Assembly: GCA_034509925.1 (NCBI GenBank)
Contig: CM067526.1
Location: 14,331,510-14,395,509, forward strand
Direction: 5' to 3'
DNA length: 64,000 nucleotides
DNA from: Hirudinaria manillensis
Taxonomy: Eukaryota; Annelida; Clitellata; Hirudinida; Hirudinidae
Below the pieces are notes generated by a model, which saw only the letters and a list, made by a program, of their open reading frames with translations, ran no database searches and was not told where the DNA came from. The translations under genes and the position numbers were made by a program. Of this stretch, positions 19,901-31,202 are shown piece after piece (the stretch's first letter is position 1; each line of letters begins with the position of its first letter).

Positions 19901-22900
19901 AAACCTTGTGTTACTTGGCAAAACTGAAAGTAACAAATGATTGATTTAAAGTTTAAAAATTACAGAAATGGCCATTGAAATGGCAGTAACAGAAGCATTG
20001 GAAGGTTCTCATGAATTGAGGATAAACTTCTTTAATGAAGTTTTGAAGAATAATTTTGATGTGACGGATTTGAAACAATTGGATAAGAAATACATGGGTG
20101 CACTGAAAAAATTGTCAAAAGCTGAGTTCCATGAAATCGGAGAATGCTCTTCTGGTGTGTTTTGCAATATTAGAGAGCTGCCTGGTCAGAAAATTTTGAG
20201 CCTTGCAGTCTTTAGTAGTTTAATTAAGTACTACTATTAACTTAATTAATTTAATTATAATTTGAAAGTATTTAATATCAATTTTAAATTAAAAACAATT
20301 TAAATTGAAGCAATTTTCAATTTAATCACTGATTGATAACTTTGTAAGATGTAATGGCCTAATGAAGTAATTGTTTAATTGCTTGCTGGTGGAATCTCAA
20401 ATAAAACAACTTGAAGAAAAATATTTAAATTGTCCATATTTAATGTCTTTGACTCATAAAATTGACACAAAAATGTTATTGGATTAAACTGGTCTGAAAT
20501 AATAAAATTATTTTATAAAAATAACAGTTTAATTTAAAGTAAACAATTGTTTAAATAAACTTTATTTTTAATTTTTCAGAAATAATGATGGAACATGAGA
20601 ATGACATTTACAAACTACTTAGAACTTGTGGTTATCTAGATGATGATGATGATGATGACGATGATCATGACCTTAGTAACTTGAAATTGAAGTTTTTCAT
20701 ACACAATTGTATTTCTGTTGTTGAATATTGCGAAATAGTTGGATGTCTGAAAGAAGCAAATGAGTTTGAAAAACTTAAGAACTTTCAAAAGTTATTTGAA
20801 GGTACCAAAGTGTTCCAATGAAATGAAGATTTGGTGTTTATTAAAGTTAATTAAATGTTATTTTAATTACAGTTTATACGCCTATTAAAGAAGTTCTTAA
20901 TGAAATATTTAAAGAATCTGATAGCTCTTTGAGGATTGATGCTATTGCTGAAGTTCTGAGGAGGCATCGTGTGTTTGATGCAGGCAGTTTAGATTATTTT
21001 GATTTTGAAATCCTAAATGATTCTCAAGAACTTTCCATATTTGAGATAAATAGAATAAAGGATTATGCTCTGAAAAGTTGGTTCTTTTCAAGGTTTTCAA
21101 AGCATATTTCAATTTTTGTTGAGCATTCCAAAAAAGAATGAGATGTAAATTAAAAATATTTAATGTATAAATTGTTTTAAAATTTAATTTTAAAATATTA
21201 ACCAAGTTATAAATATTAACCAAGTTATAAGTTCAATGCTCCCTTTGCACATGGAATTCTACTCTTAATAATCCAAATTATAATTGACTTTATTGATGAC
21301 AAATAAATTAATTAAAGTGAATTAAATCCATTATGAAATCTATTTTAACTTCATCCATTTTGAGATTCTTAAATTTGTGAATGTCTAATATTCTTTTGAA
21401 AAAAAAATTATATAAATAACTTGTGCAGGGCAGGAGATGACCATTGAAGAGGTTCTTGCTGAAATATTGGATGATCCTGATTATGATAGAATCAAGCATG
21501 TTGCTGATGTTTTTAAAGAATTTCATGATATACACATGGCTAAAGATTTAAGGAAACATTGTTGCTTACATGGATTAGGGAAGATTGATGTGTTGGGATT
21601 TAATGAATTGAGGAAACATTTCGAGAAAGGTGAGCATGTTTATGAATTAAATTGCATAAATTTGAAATTAATTACTTAAATAATTAAATACTTTTATTTT
21701 TGAATATGATTTCATGTTCTTATGATTTTATGTTCATAAGCAAGATTTGAATGAAAATCACAATTGATAAAAATTGATAATCCTTCAGTTTTTCATTTGA
21801 AATGTTCTGTAAATTACTCATTACAACTTATTATAAAGAATTAATATGATTTTCACAAAAATAGTAATTGAACAAGCTGTAGCAAGAACATTAAAAGATT
21901 CTGGTGTTTTGAGGATCAAATTTGTTACAAAAGCTTTGATGAGGAATGGACTTGGAAATGCATACAAATTATTGTATCCGATGTTTGATGAACCGGACAA
22001 CCCACAACCAATTGATATTTCACACGATCTGTCAGATTTTGAGATTGGTAAAATCGTGGCATTTGCTCGTAAAAGTTAGTAATTAATGTCATTGCTGTTA
22101 TGATCTAATATCGCTGTTATTATTAATAAATTTTAATTGTTAAAGTCATAATTTAAATTTTCATTGCCTCGTTTTCTTTCAATTCAGATTAAATTATATA
22201 ATAAATTTATTAAACTATATATTATATAATTTAATTTATTATATATAATTTATTACACTATATAAGAAATTTATTATATAATTTAATCTGAATTGAAGGA
22301 AAATAATAATAACAGTGATATTACATTATATAATAAATTCAAGGTCTTAAAGAAGTCCTTGCAGAAATATTGGAAGGTTGTGATGATTCGAGGATTGATT
22401 TTGTCACAAAAATATTAAATAAGAAGGGAATTTGGAAGCAATTTCACTTGATTCAAATGAAATATAGATTGAAATATGGATTGAAGAACGTGCAAGGATT
22501 GAAAGAGGATGAAATTTCCAAAATCGATAAATTTGTTGAAAGTGCAAGTGAGGTCTAAAGATCGTATAAATTAATCTGCATTCTATTTTTAGCTAAATTA
22601 GTTTGTAAGGGTTTTTTTAATATTGTAAAGTATTTTGTAAAATTGAGATATATCTAAATTAGTAATTGATAAATAGATTAATTATACTTTAATAATAAGG
22701 TCTGATAACGTGTGATGTAAACTGCATTTAATCTTAAAAATTTAATTTAATAACTTTTTTGATTTCATGATGCAGGCAGAGGGGATGTTGAACTATTTGC
22801 AAGGAGAATATTTGGAATTTCTGATGTCAAAAGAATTAATTTCATTGTATGTGTCATGAAGGAGCATTGTTTATATAATGCATTGTATTTATCACATAAT

Positions 22901-24978
22901 GAATGGGAATTAATGGAGGCTCTCAGGGGATTGAATGAAACCGAAGTGGAAAAATTCCTGGAAATTATTCAGAAAAGTAGTAAATTTAAGGATTTTAAAA
23001 CATCTTAAAATGATTTTTAAATTAAGAAAAATTAAAAAATATTGAGACTGAAAGACTTATGGATGTGTTTGGAAATGTTTAAATTTATTTTTAATATCAA
23101 CAATGTCTTGAGATTCTGTTTTAGTGTTGAGGACAACAGATGAGAAAAAAAATTAAATTAAATTAAGTTATTGTTCTTTTCAGCTCAGTACATTGAATCC
23201 ATCAGATGCAAAAGAAAGAATCAGATGTCAGATTCATTAGAATTAATTTCAACTAATAAAAGAAGGTTCAGTGGTTTTCTTATTGCATTATTTCTCTGCA
23301 AATTATAATAATAAAAATATATTATAATAATAATATCATTATATATGTTTTAATATTAATTTTTGTTTCAAAAGAGGCAGTAGTCCTTATTTTCAAGAGT
23401 TTTACACTTAAAGTTGCATTAACCTGCAAACACATTCATCCAAGTATCTTGAAAATTAAGTTTAAGGCAACAAAGTGTTTTGTTTAAAATATCTTAAATT
23501 ACTTTTTGCCAGCAGTTGTGGTGTTTGTAATTGATATAATTGTTACTGGTGTTTCATGAATATTTTACAATAAAATTAAGTCAGTGCATCACAACTAATC
23601 CAAGTTATTAACACAACTGCCAACTGTTGACCTCAAATAATGCTTATATTATATTAACTCAAAAAAATTAGGATAAGATTATTTTTTGGAGAACATTGTA
23701 TTATTTTTTAATTACACTGAGGCAATTTTTAAAGTAAACTTTATTCATATTTTAAATTTATTTCAGAAAAATTCCAAATGGTTTGTTGGGGGGTTTAGTT
23801 GAGACTTCTGAATCAGACAATCCTTGTGAAATAAGTAATTTAGAATTCAATTTTAAAAAAATAAATTCCTTTATTTTTTAAATTAAATTGTTTTTTGTTT
23901 TTATTCATTAATTCAACAACATATTATCTGACACCCCAACAATCTAATGAACCTCACACATCGAACAATTGTAACAATTTCATTTTAATATTTTAATAAT
24001 TTTTACAATTTAAGTGAAATAGGTTTAATTTTTCAGTGAAAGGAATTGAACACAAGTTTGAAGTTGTTAATAACAAGATTGAAGTTGTTAATGACAAGAT
24101 TGAAGTTGTTAATAACAAGATTGAAGTTGTTAATGAGAAGTTTGAATTTATTGAAAACAAACTCAACAATGTTCTTAGTCAAAATGCTACTTTGAAAAAA
24201 ATGTTGGAGGAGCTTCTTCAACAAAAGAACAAAGGATTAGACAGAATTGTTGATGATGGAGTGTTTGACAACGAAATGAATTGTGCTGAATTGCCAACAA
24301 CAGCATCGAATACACAACCTCAGATCATTAAATTTGTTGCCCAAGGAGATGAAATAAGAGGACTTAACCTTTTTAGCTTGCCTCCTTTATTCAGTCAAAA
24401 GAATTTTGAAACAATTACAAACAATAACTTACATTTGCCAATAAAAACAAATAAGGAGTTTCTCTCTGTTGAAATTAAATTGAATGAATCTCAGGACTTT
24501 TATAAGTCACTTGTAGGTCTTTATGCTTATATTTTGTAACTTGTAATTGTAAAATATTAATTTAAAAAAAAACAGGTAAAAATGATTTCAAAATGTGGTG
24601 GATCAAATGTCAGAGATGCAGTTTTCAGAATAATGAAAATGTTGCTCTCCCATGATTTGACTTTAAACATGACTTGGTCAGGCAAAGTTCCTGGGAAGAT
24701 GGGATTTCAAAGCTCAAAACTCATGGGAGCAGTTGCAGGTGAAGATACTTAATCCTTGAATTAGTGATCTGCATTATTACATAAATCATTATCATTTCAT
24801 TATAATTAATTAGTTAATTCCTTGCTTAATATTTCAAGATGCGGTGAGGATGAACCCCATGACATCAACAGCAACGGATGCAGAATGTGAATCATTTGTG
24901 AAGTCGTGGCTTCGAAATGCTCCTGACAGATACGGAGGGAGGAACAAAAGACGTGAAAGAAGGAACGCAGATTTATGA
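16918..24978 (+). CDS. Fourteen-copy LKYFD array fused to coiled coil and DUF4806
   Basis: Nineteen exons reconstruct to exactly 1,254 residues. Coding exon limits: 16918-17113, 17453-17635, 17891-18046, 18398-18607, 18972-19181, 19264-19455, 19613-19870, 19966-20154, 20580-20801, 20873-21076, 21429-21629, 21865-22074, 22344-22547, 22776-22976, 23184-23265, 23767-23834, 24037-24512, 24576-24738, 24839-24978. Internal exons 2-14 are all class 1-1 and each holds one helical domain; those at 17891 and 20580 are the most diverged. Two linker exons follow, then a coiled coil with repeated NKIEVVN heptads (24037-24200) and a C-terminal DUF4806 domain. No signal peptide or membrane segment. It is likely a large intracellular scaffold. 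The weakest junction is the GTCTGG donor after exon 1. The product may really be many splice forms, since any internal domain exon can be skipped in frame. Confidence 0.68.
24413..24978 (+). other. DUF4806 domain at the end of the array gene
   Basis: Spans the last three exons. Visible family landmarks in order: LPIKTNKEFLSVE, then CGGSNVRDAV-x-R-I-M-K-M-L, a MTWSGK core followed by K-M-G-F, the DAVRMNP motif, and TDAECESFVKSWLRNAPDR before a basic GGRNKRRERR tail. These match my memory of DUF4806, a eukaryotic domain of unknown function that often follows a coiled coil and sometimes occurs in transposon-related genes. The basic tail may be a nuclear signal or bind nucleic acid (inference). 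Confidence 0.78.
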
Positions 24979-25097
24979 ACTCAGAATTTTAATGACGTTG
25001 TTATTGTTGTGCTTCATCAAGTGCCTTGTTGCATTTCAACCATTTTGTTGATACATTTTCCATATTTCTTCTATTTGAACACTTTTTGGTCTCAAAA

Positions 25098-25103
25098 AAT
25101 AAA
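25098..25103 (+). terminator. Poly(A) signal of the array gene
   Basis: AATAAA 120 bases after the stop codon at 24976-24978; the sequence beyond is A-rich. Confidence 0.5.
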
Positions 25104-25399
25104 ATTTTGAAAGATTTCCATTTTAATGATGAATTAAAAAAAACGGCATGTTCCGTCACTGACTTGTTAATCCATAATTAAAATGAAGTTATAATTTTTT
25201 AAATATCTGGTATTGGACACTAAATTGTTTTTATCAGCCGAAATTGATCAATTATTTTTATCCCTGGCGCACAACAGCACCGATAAAAATAGCTTTTTTG
25301 GTTTCTAAAAACAGAAAGCTGGAAAATCCCCGAATAAGCTGTTCAAGAGGTGAAATAGATGGGCCGCATCCGCGAAAAAAACAACAAAAGATTTGAAAG

Positions 25400-26326
25400 A
25401 TGGATGAAGGTGGGATTATTTAAAGTATATTAATTAAAATAATTATTTAAAACTATTTTGTTGAACCAAAGTAATGCCTTTCCAGAAGTTGAGGAAGTCG
25501 TCAAAGGAATTTTGGAAGGTTCGAATGTTTCGAGGATAAAAAAAGTAACGGGACTTCTGAGGAAGGAAGGCGTCAACAGAGCAGACGATTTGAAATATTT
25601 CGATTGGAAGTCTTTGGAGGAACTTAATGGATTGTCAACAATGGAGATAGAGAAGGTCATGAGATTTGTTCAACAGAGTCAGTTGTTTGAAACAATTTCA
25701 CTGAATTTCTTACGTTATATTTAATTATTTTTATATCCATTAATAGAGGAGATTTGACTTTTAATTGTGGTCAAACTTGTCAAGAATTTTTAGAAATTGA
25801 TGGTAATAAATTTATTTAAAATACTTAATAAAAATGCCATTTATTACTTAAATTTAAAAAAAATTGATGGCAAATGAATGTGTAACAAGATTATATTTTA
25901 TTTATGAATTACATTAAACATTAAATGCAGTATTAAATTACAGTGCTAATATTTATAAAATATTTGTGAATCCAAGATTTCCCAGATGAATATCGAGAAC
26001 ATAAGAAGAAAAGGAATGAAGAACTGAGATTGGAAAGGGAAACTGAACTTTTAAATTTTAAAGTAGAAGCTGAAGCTTCGTTGCAAAATGAATCCTTTGA
26101 ACGAGAGAAAGTCAGGAAAGAGGTGGAGGACAATCAATTTGAATTTTTGGAAAGAAGTGGTGGCCAGGAGGTTTTACCATCTCATGGAAATAACGAGTCT
26201 TGGTAGAATAATTAAATTGTTTTAAAGTCCTTTGGTTTGTTATTAACAAGACTTTGATTAATCTTAATCAGGTGGTTGCTATGGTTAGCTATGTTATGGC
26301 TTTTAGTTTCAAACATTCTGAGGTGA
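25400..26326 (+). CDS. LKYFD-domain, coiled-coil, membrane-anchored protein 2
   Basis: Exons 25400-25409 (MDE plus one base, GTGGGA donor), 25486-25677, 25977-26202 and 26272-26326; phases 1, 1, 2; exactly 160 residues. The domain (VVKGILEGSNVSRI, RADDLKYFDW, MEIEKVMRFV) is followed by N-F-P-D-E-Y-R-E-H-K-K-K and a coiled coil. The last short exon encodes a strongly hydrophobic helix (WWLLWLAMLWLLVSNIL) and stops at AGG-TGA, giving a C-terminal membrane anchor with almost no tail. The stop codon lies inside a perfect GTGAGT donor, so read-through by splicing is possible. Downstream, 26626-26900 holds decayed copies of further exons seen intact at 29568 and 29942. Confidence 0.7.
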
Positions 26327-26625
26327 GTATTAATGTTTTTGTTTAATAATTAGTTTTCAAAATGGTTGCTAATCTTTGGCATTCTTTAAACTTCTTCAAA
26401 ATTAATAAAAATTAATTTTAAACTTTAAACTTCTTCAAATTTAATAAAAATTAATTTTGAAGAAGTTTAAAGAATGTCATTGGTTATTAATTCCAAATGG
26501 TTTGAGTCCGGCATGTCTAATTGTTTAATTATTAATAGTTTCTGTAATGTATTCAAATATAGCTTTCCACTTACTCATGAAATATAAACATATAAGATAA
26601 TATATTTTGAATTATAATTGAAAGG

Positions 26626-26890
26626 TGGTTCCAAAGGCCCAGAAAAGTCCATTGACAAAGCAATCACTGGATTATTTGAATTTTGTAGGCATTGAAATTG
26701 TGATAAGTTAATGTATATTTTATTAAATAATGTTATACTACTTTATTGCAATAGTTTGGGATGAAATTAAAACTAATTAACAAGTTTAATCATCAGAAAG
26801 CATAACTCACAAACATTAACCACATTTTTTTTATTTTCAGAGCACAAAGAGAATAAAAGTGAAGAATATTTGATTTGTGAGCTCTGAAAA
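26626..26890 (+). pseudogene. Decayed LKYFD and coiled-coil exons
   Basis: A remnant of the exon at 29568: K-G-P-E-K-S-I-D-K-A-I-T-G-L-F-E-F then a premature TGA. At 26842 comes a remnant of the exon at 29942, H-K-E-N-K-S-E-E-Y-L and then TGA, missing its Y-P-E-A-Y start. Both sit in the same order as in the downstream duplicate, so this is the broken 3' half of an older duplicated gene. Confidence 0.65.
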
Positions 26891-26899
26891 TATAAAACT

Positions 26900-28032
26900 C
26901 AGGCAAACATCCCAAAGTGGCCGAGTTTTATACCAAGTTTATTAACAAAACTTTTAAGTTTCTTTACACTGATAAACGGAGGATGTGAAGTCTGAATCAA
27001 AAATAATTTTCTTAATTCTTGAATATTTTAAACCTGTTCGCAACTAATTGAAATACACACTTAACAATTAGGGTTTCCTTCCAAATAAAAAAAAAATGGC
27101 TTGCATAAAGCTAGCCGGGCGTAAATTACCATTGTTAAAAAGCCTAGATATTACGCAGCCGGGCAATAATCGAAGCAATAATTCGAAATCTAAAACTCAA
27201 AAAATAAAAAAATTGGCAAAATGAAAATATTTTATTTGCACTTATTTTGTCTGGGGTTATTTATTTTCGGTTGAAATGTAAACAACTTGCTAGCTCAATT
27301 TCGGGCAACCGGCTGGCCTGATGCAAGTGCATAGAAACAGTCTCAAAGTTACAGACCATTTTGACCGATTTAAAAATCTTTTAAATGGATGTTTGAGAAG
27401 TATGTGGAATGTCAGTCAGTTGTTAGTACATTTGTTTACTGATTTATGTATGGTTTTGCCATGAGTCACTGGCGGGTTTGGTTTTATTCAACTATTTTCG
27501 TTAAGAAAATATTTTGGTTCAAAATACGCATTCAAAATATTGACAAAAAATATTCTAGAAATATTTGAGATTGTTGTAAATAATTATAGGTGCTTAATTA
27601 ATTTTCGGTGTAGCATCCCTACTTTTTTCTAAGTGGGGAATTCCAGGCATAATCACTCAGGCTGAGCTCGATGTAGCAGTTACATTGAAATTTGTTTCGC
27701 TTTTTTTAAACAAAATAATAAATTTTTAAAGTTACGTATTAATTCGAGTCTCTCCTTGAAACTAAATTGAAATTTCCAGCAAAGCAGTCACTGAATTCTT
27801 CTTAATGCCTGCCTTTTGAGCCTATGCATATATTGTATATTAACAGCATTTCTTACCATAAATAATTTGATTAACCTTCAATAAACGTTTGGTCTAAAAT
27901 ATTGGGCATCTTATATTTGTAGTTTTGATATAACTCAATTCTTAGGATTAAGTGTGCTAATTGTTATAAGTGTTATAAGTGTTTCAAGACATTAATTAAC
28001 GAAATGTCTTTAATTTTATTCTGTCCACACAG
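26900..28032. other. Non-coding part of a duplicated segment
   Basis: No exon. Parts align by eye with 30110-30560: the GTCACTGGCG stretch (27464 and 30339), the AATAATTATAGGTG stretch (27582 and 30438), and a GGAAATTCC or GGGAATTCCA core that follows each. Confidence 0.5.
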
Positions 28033-28034
28033 AG

Positions 28035-30105
28035 ATGGATGTTACTGAAGTTGTGACTGAAATGTTGAAAGGTTCTACTGATAGCAGGATTGATGAAGTT
28101 GCAAACCTCTTGAAGAAGGGAGGTGCAAACACTGCAGACGACTTGAAATATTTTGATTGGAACACCTTGAATGATTTCAGAGGATTGTCAAACATGGAGG
28201 TCAAGAAAATCATGAAATACGTTCAAGAAAGTGAGTCCATTTGATTAAAAGCATAAAGTTATCATTGCAATAAATATTATGCAACGACTTCTGTTCTGAC
28301 ATTGGAAGTGGTCGATAAAAAGATTGATAATGATAAATGAACTTTGTCATGAGCCTGAGCATCAGAACTGATTTGACTTGATATAAGCTGATAATTATAG
28401 TTATAAGCAGTTAGCAAAGAAAAACAAGTTCAAATTCAGTAAGCATACAAAAGATATTGTGTTGTTCACATACACTTTTTAAAAAATGCATCAACTCAGA
28501 AGTCTTGCTAATTCAGTTTCTTTACTTAATTCATAGCTCAGTTTATTTATTTATTCATTACTCATTATTTGCAACCCAATACAGTTACTTGTCAGTAAAA
28601 ATAAGTAATAGTTAATAACTTTCTTTACAAGTAATGAATTAGGGTTAGGGTTACATCACTGTATGATGTAAGACATTATCATCATCTAGCAATTACAAAC
28701 TATTATATTAATAATAATAATGATATCTTTATTAATTATTAAATTATAAATCTTGAAAATCCCACACAAAATGGTAACAAAAAAAACCTAATCAATGAAT
28801 TTATATAACATAAAAAATGAAAAAAATTGCTTTTATACAAATTATACAATGTAGAATATAATGTGCAATATTAATAATAATATTTTCAAAATATTATAAA
28901 ATATTTGTAATTCCAAGATTTTCCTGACGAATATCAGGAGCATAAAGAGAAAAGAGACAAAGAACTGAAACTGCAAAGAGAAACTGAACTTTTAAATTTT
29001 AAAATTGAAACTGAAGCTTTGTTGCAAAATGAATTATTTAAACTGAAGGAGATCGGGAAAGAAGAAGAAGAGGAAGAGGATGATGATGATGATCATGGAT
29101 TTGTAATTGTGGAAGGAGACACTGATGGTGAACTTTTACCGTCTCAAGGAAGTTATTCTGGAGTGTTATGGTATGATCTTTATGAAATCATAACATTTCA
29201 AACTCTTAATGGTTTGTTGTTAACAAGTCCTTGATTATTAATCAGGCTTTTGTTAAGGATTGTATCGTGGCCCCTAGGTTCAAACAATGCAGGGTAAGTA
29301 GCAATTTAATTTTCTTAATTTGATCTCAAAATAGTCACTCATTCTTTTAATAATTTTGAATTAGTTTGGTAAATTCCATTACTTATTATCTCCCATCATT
29401 TCTCTCTTTGAAAACCATTCAAGGTTAGCATACCTGGTAATAGTAGTTTCTTTAAGGTTGTAAAGTGTATCTTCAAATTTCTTATTCTCAGATGTAAACC
29501 TATAAGCAAACATATATTTTGAATTATATTGATTTGAAAAGTGATGTCATAAAATACCATTTCAAAGGCCCAGAAACATCCGTCGATGAGGTAATCCCTG
29601 AATTATTTGAAGACTCCTCACAGGTTAAATCCGTTACTGAAGTCTTGAAAAGGAAAGGTATAAGATCAGCAGATGACCTGAAATATTTTAATGAAAAATC
29701 ATTGAAAAATCTTGGATTTGAAGAACCTGTGATCAATGCAATTATGAAGTTTATAGAAAAAGGTTACAAGTTCAAGTAACCATTTGTCATTCAGTTTTGG
29801 GCTAATGTGTTAATATTTTATATTATTACTACAACTCATCATGTATGGGCCACAATAGACATTGTGATTAACAATTAACACCTAAACATTAAAAAGTTTA
29901 ACTCACACATTTAATTTTATAATGATTTTTTTTATTTTTAGAGTATCCTGAAGCGTATGAACAGCACAAAGAGAATAAAACTGAAGAATATTTGCGTAAT
30001 GAGCTCTTAAAATTTAAAACTGAGGCAAACATCCTAAAGCAGCCAAACTTTACAGCAAAACTTTTAAATATGTTTATGTCAAAAAATAAAGAAAGTGAAG
30101 TGTAA
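28035..30105 (+). CDS. LKYFD-domain protein 3 with two alternative 3' ends
   Basis: Exon A is 28035-28230 (domain, ATG start, phase 1). Set 1: 28918-29170 (coiled coil, N-F-P-D-E-Y-Q-E-H-K start, then an acidic E/D run) and 29246-29297 (hydrophobic WLLLRIVSWPLG, stop GGG-TAA), giving 166 residues. Set 2: 29568-29762 (second domain, 64 residues, SADDLKYFN core) and 29942-30105 (coil beginning Y-P-E-A-Y-E-Q-H-K, stop TAA), giving 184 residues. Both sets keep frame from exon A. Set 1 into set 2 does not, because exon 29246-29297 would end phase 2 while 29568 needs phase 1. So either one gene makes a membrane-type and a soluble two-domain form, or set 2 belongs to a separate gene whose first exon I cannot see. 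Confidence 0.62.
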
Positions 30106-31190
30106 ATACAATTTTTTTGATATTCTTGCATATTGTAAACCTGTTTGTAACTGATTAACAATCCTTTTCGAATTGGTCCTTCCTCACGAATAAAACTGCA
30201 TCGAATGTCGCTTATTTGTCTTGAAGTCTCAAACAATAGTGGCCGAATCATAAATATTTTAAAGAAATGCTTGAGAAAAGTGCAGACCTCCAGCCGGCCC
30301 AAAGGCATGTATAGAGTGTTAATTTGGTTTCGCCAGGCGTCACTGGCGAGTGCGTTTTTATTTTTCAACCTTCGGTAGGAAATTATGCATTCTAAATATT
30401 TGTACAAGAAATTTTATAAATGACTTAATTTATTTTGAATAATTATAGGTGGTTAATCAAATGTCAGCGTATCATCTCTGCTCATAAATGAGTTGGAAAT
30501 TCCAAACATCATCCTGAGGAGGCTTTTGTATTTCAGTTTTAGTATTTTAGTTCCCTTGGAATTTGTTTTTAGGTGTTAAATAAAGCTTTAAAATGTATAC
30601 CGTAATTCGTGTCTCTGAACTTGTTAATTCGTAACAAAGTGATCGTTAGATTTATCTGTTTCTTGGTCAAATCTGCTGAAAGTTTTACTAAATTCAAGTG
30701 GTTATTTTTTTGGCGAGAGTTAATAAATTATAAATAAGTAAAAGGTTTGCACGCATTGACATACATGTATAATGATAAATAACCACTTTCTTAATCTCTA
30801 TTGAACCACTTCAGAAGTGAAGCTTTGAAAAACCGGGAGTCACAGGTTTATCTATTAACATCCCAGATATCAACTGCATTTGTAATTGAAGTTAAGTTAC
30901 TGGCTAGTAAATAATATATATTTATTTGCAATAATTAAAAGATGTTTTCCATGAGAACTGTCTGTATTTGATTTATTTAAAGATATTTAAAGATATCAGT
31001 ATGCATTCTTTGCCTATGATTGGTTGAAATAAAACTTTGGATTTGGTATTCATTTCCAATCATTTAAGTTATATCTTAATATCACAATAATCCTTAGAAT
31101 AAATCAATCATGACCCTTTTATATTTAGTTTGCTAATACCACTCATGGAAAATAACATGATAATGTTAAATTGTATTTCAAAAATTTATT
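30106..31190. other. Intergenic, no gene supported
   Basis: The first part mirrors 26900-27700 (segmental duplication). The remainder is AT-rich without exons. A 169-residue open frame on the minus strand (30407-29898) overlaps the real exons in antisense and shows no domain. Confidence 0.45.
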
Positions 31191-31202
31191 TTGCAGACAA
31201 GG

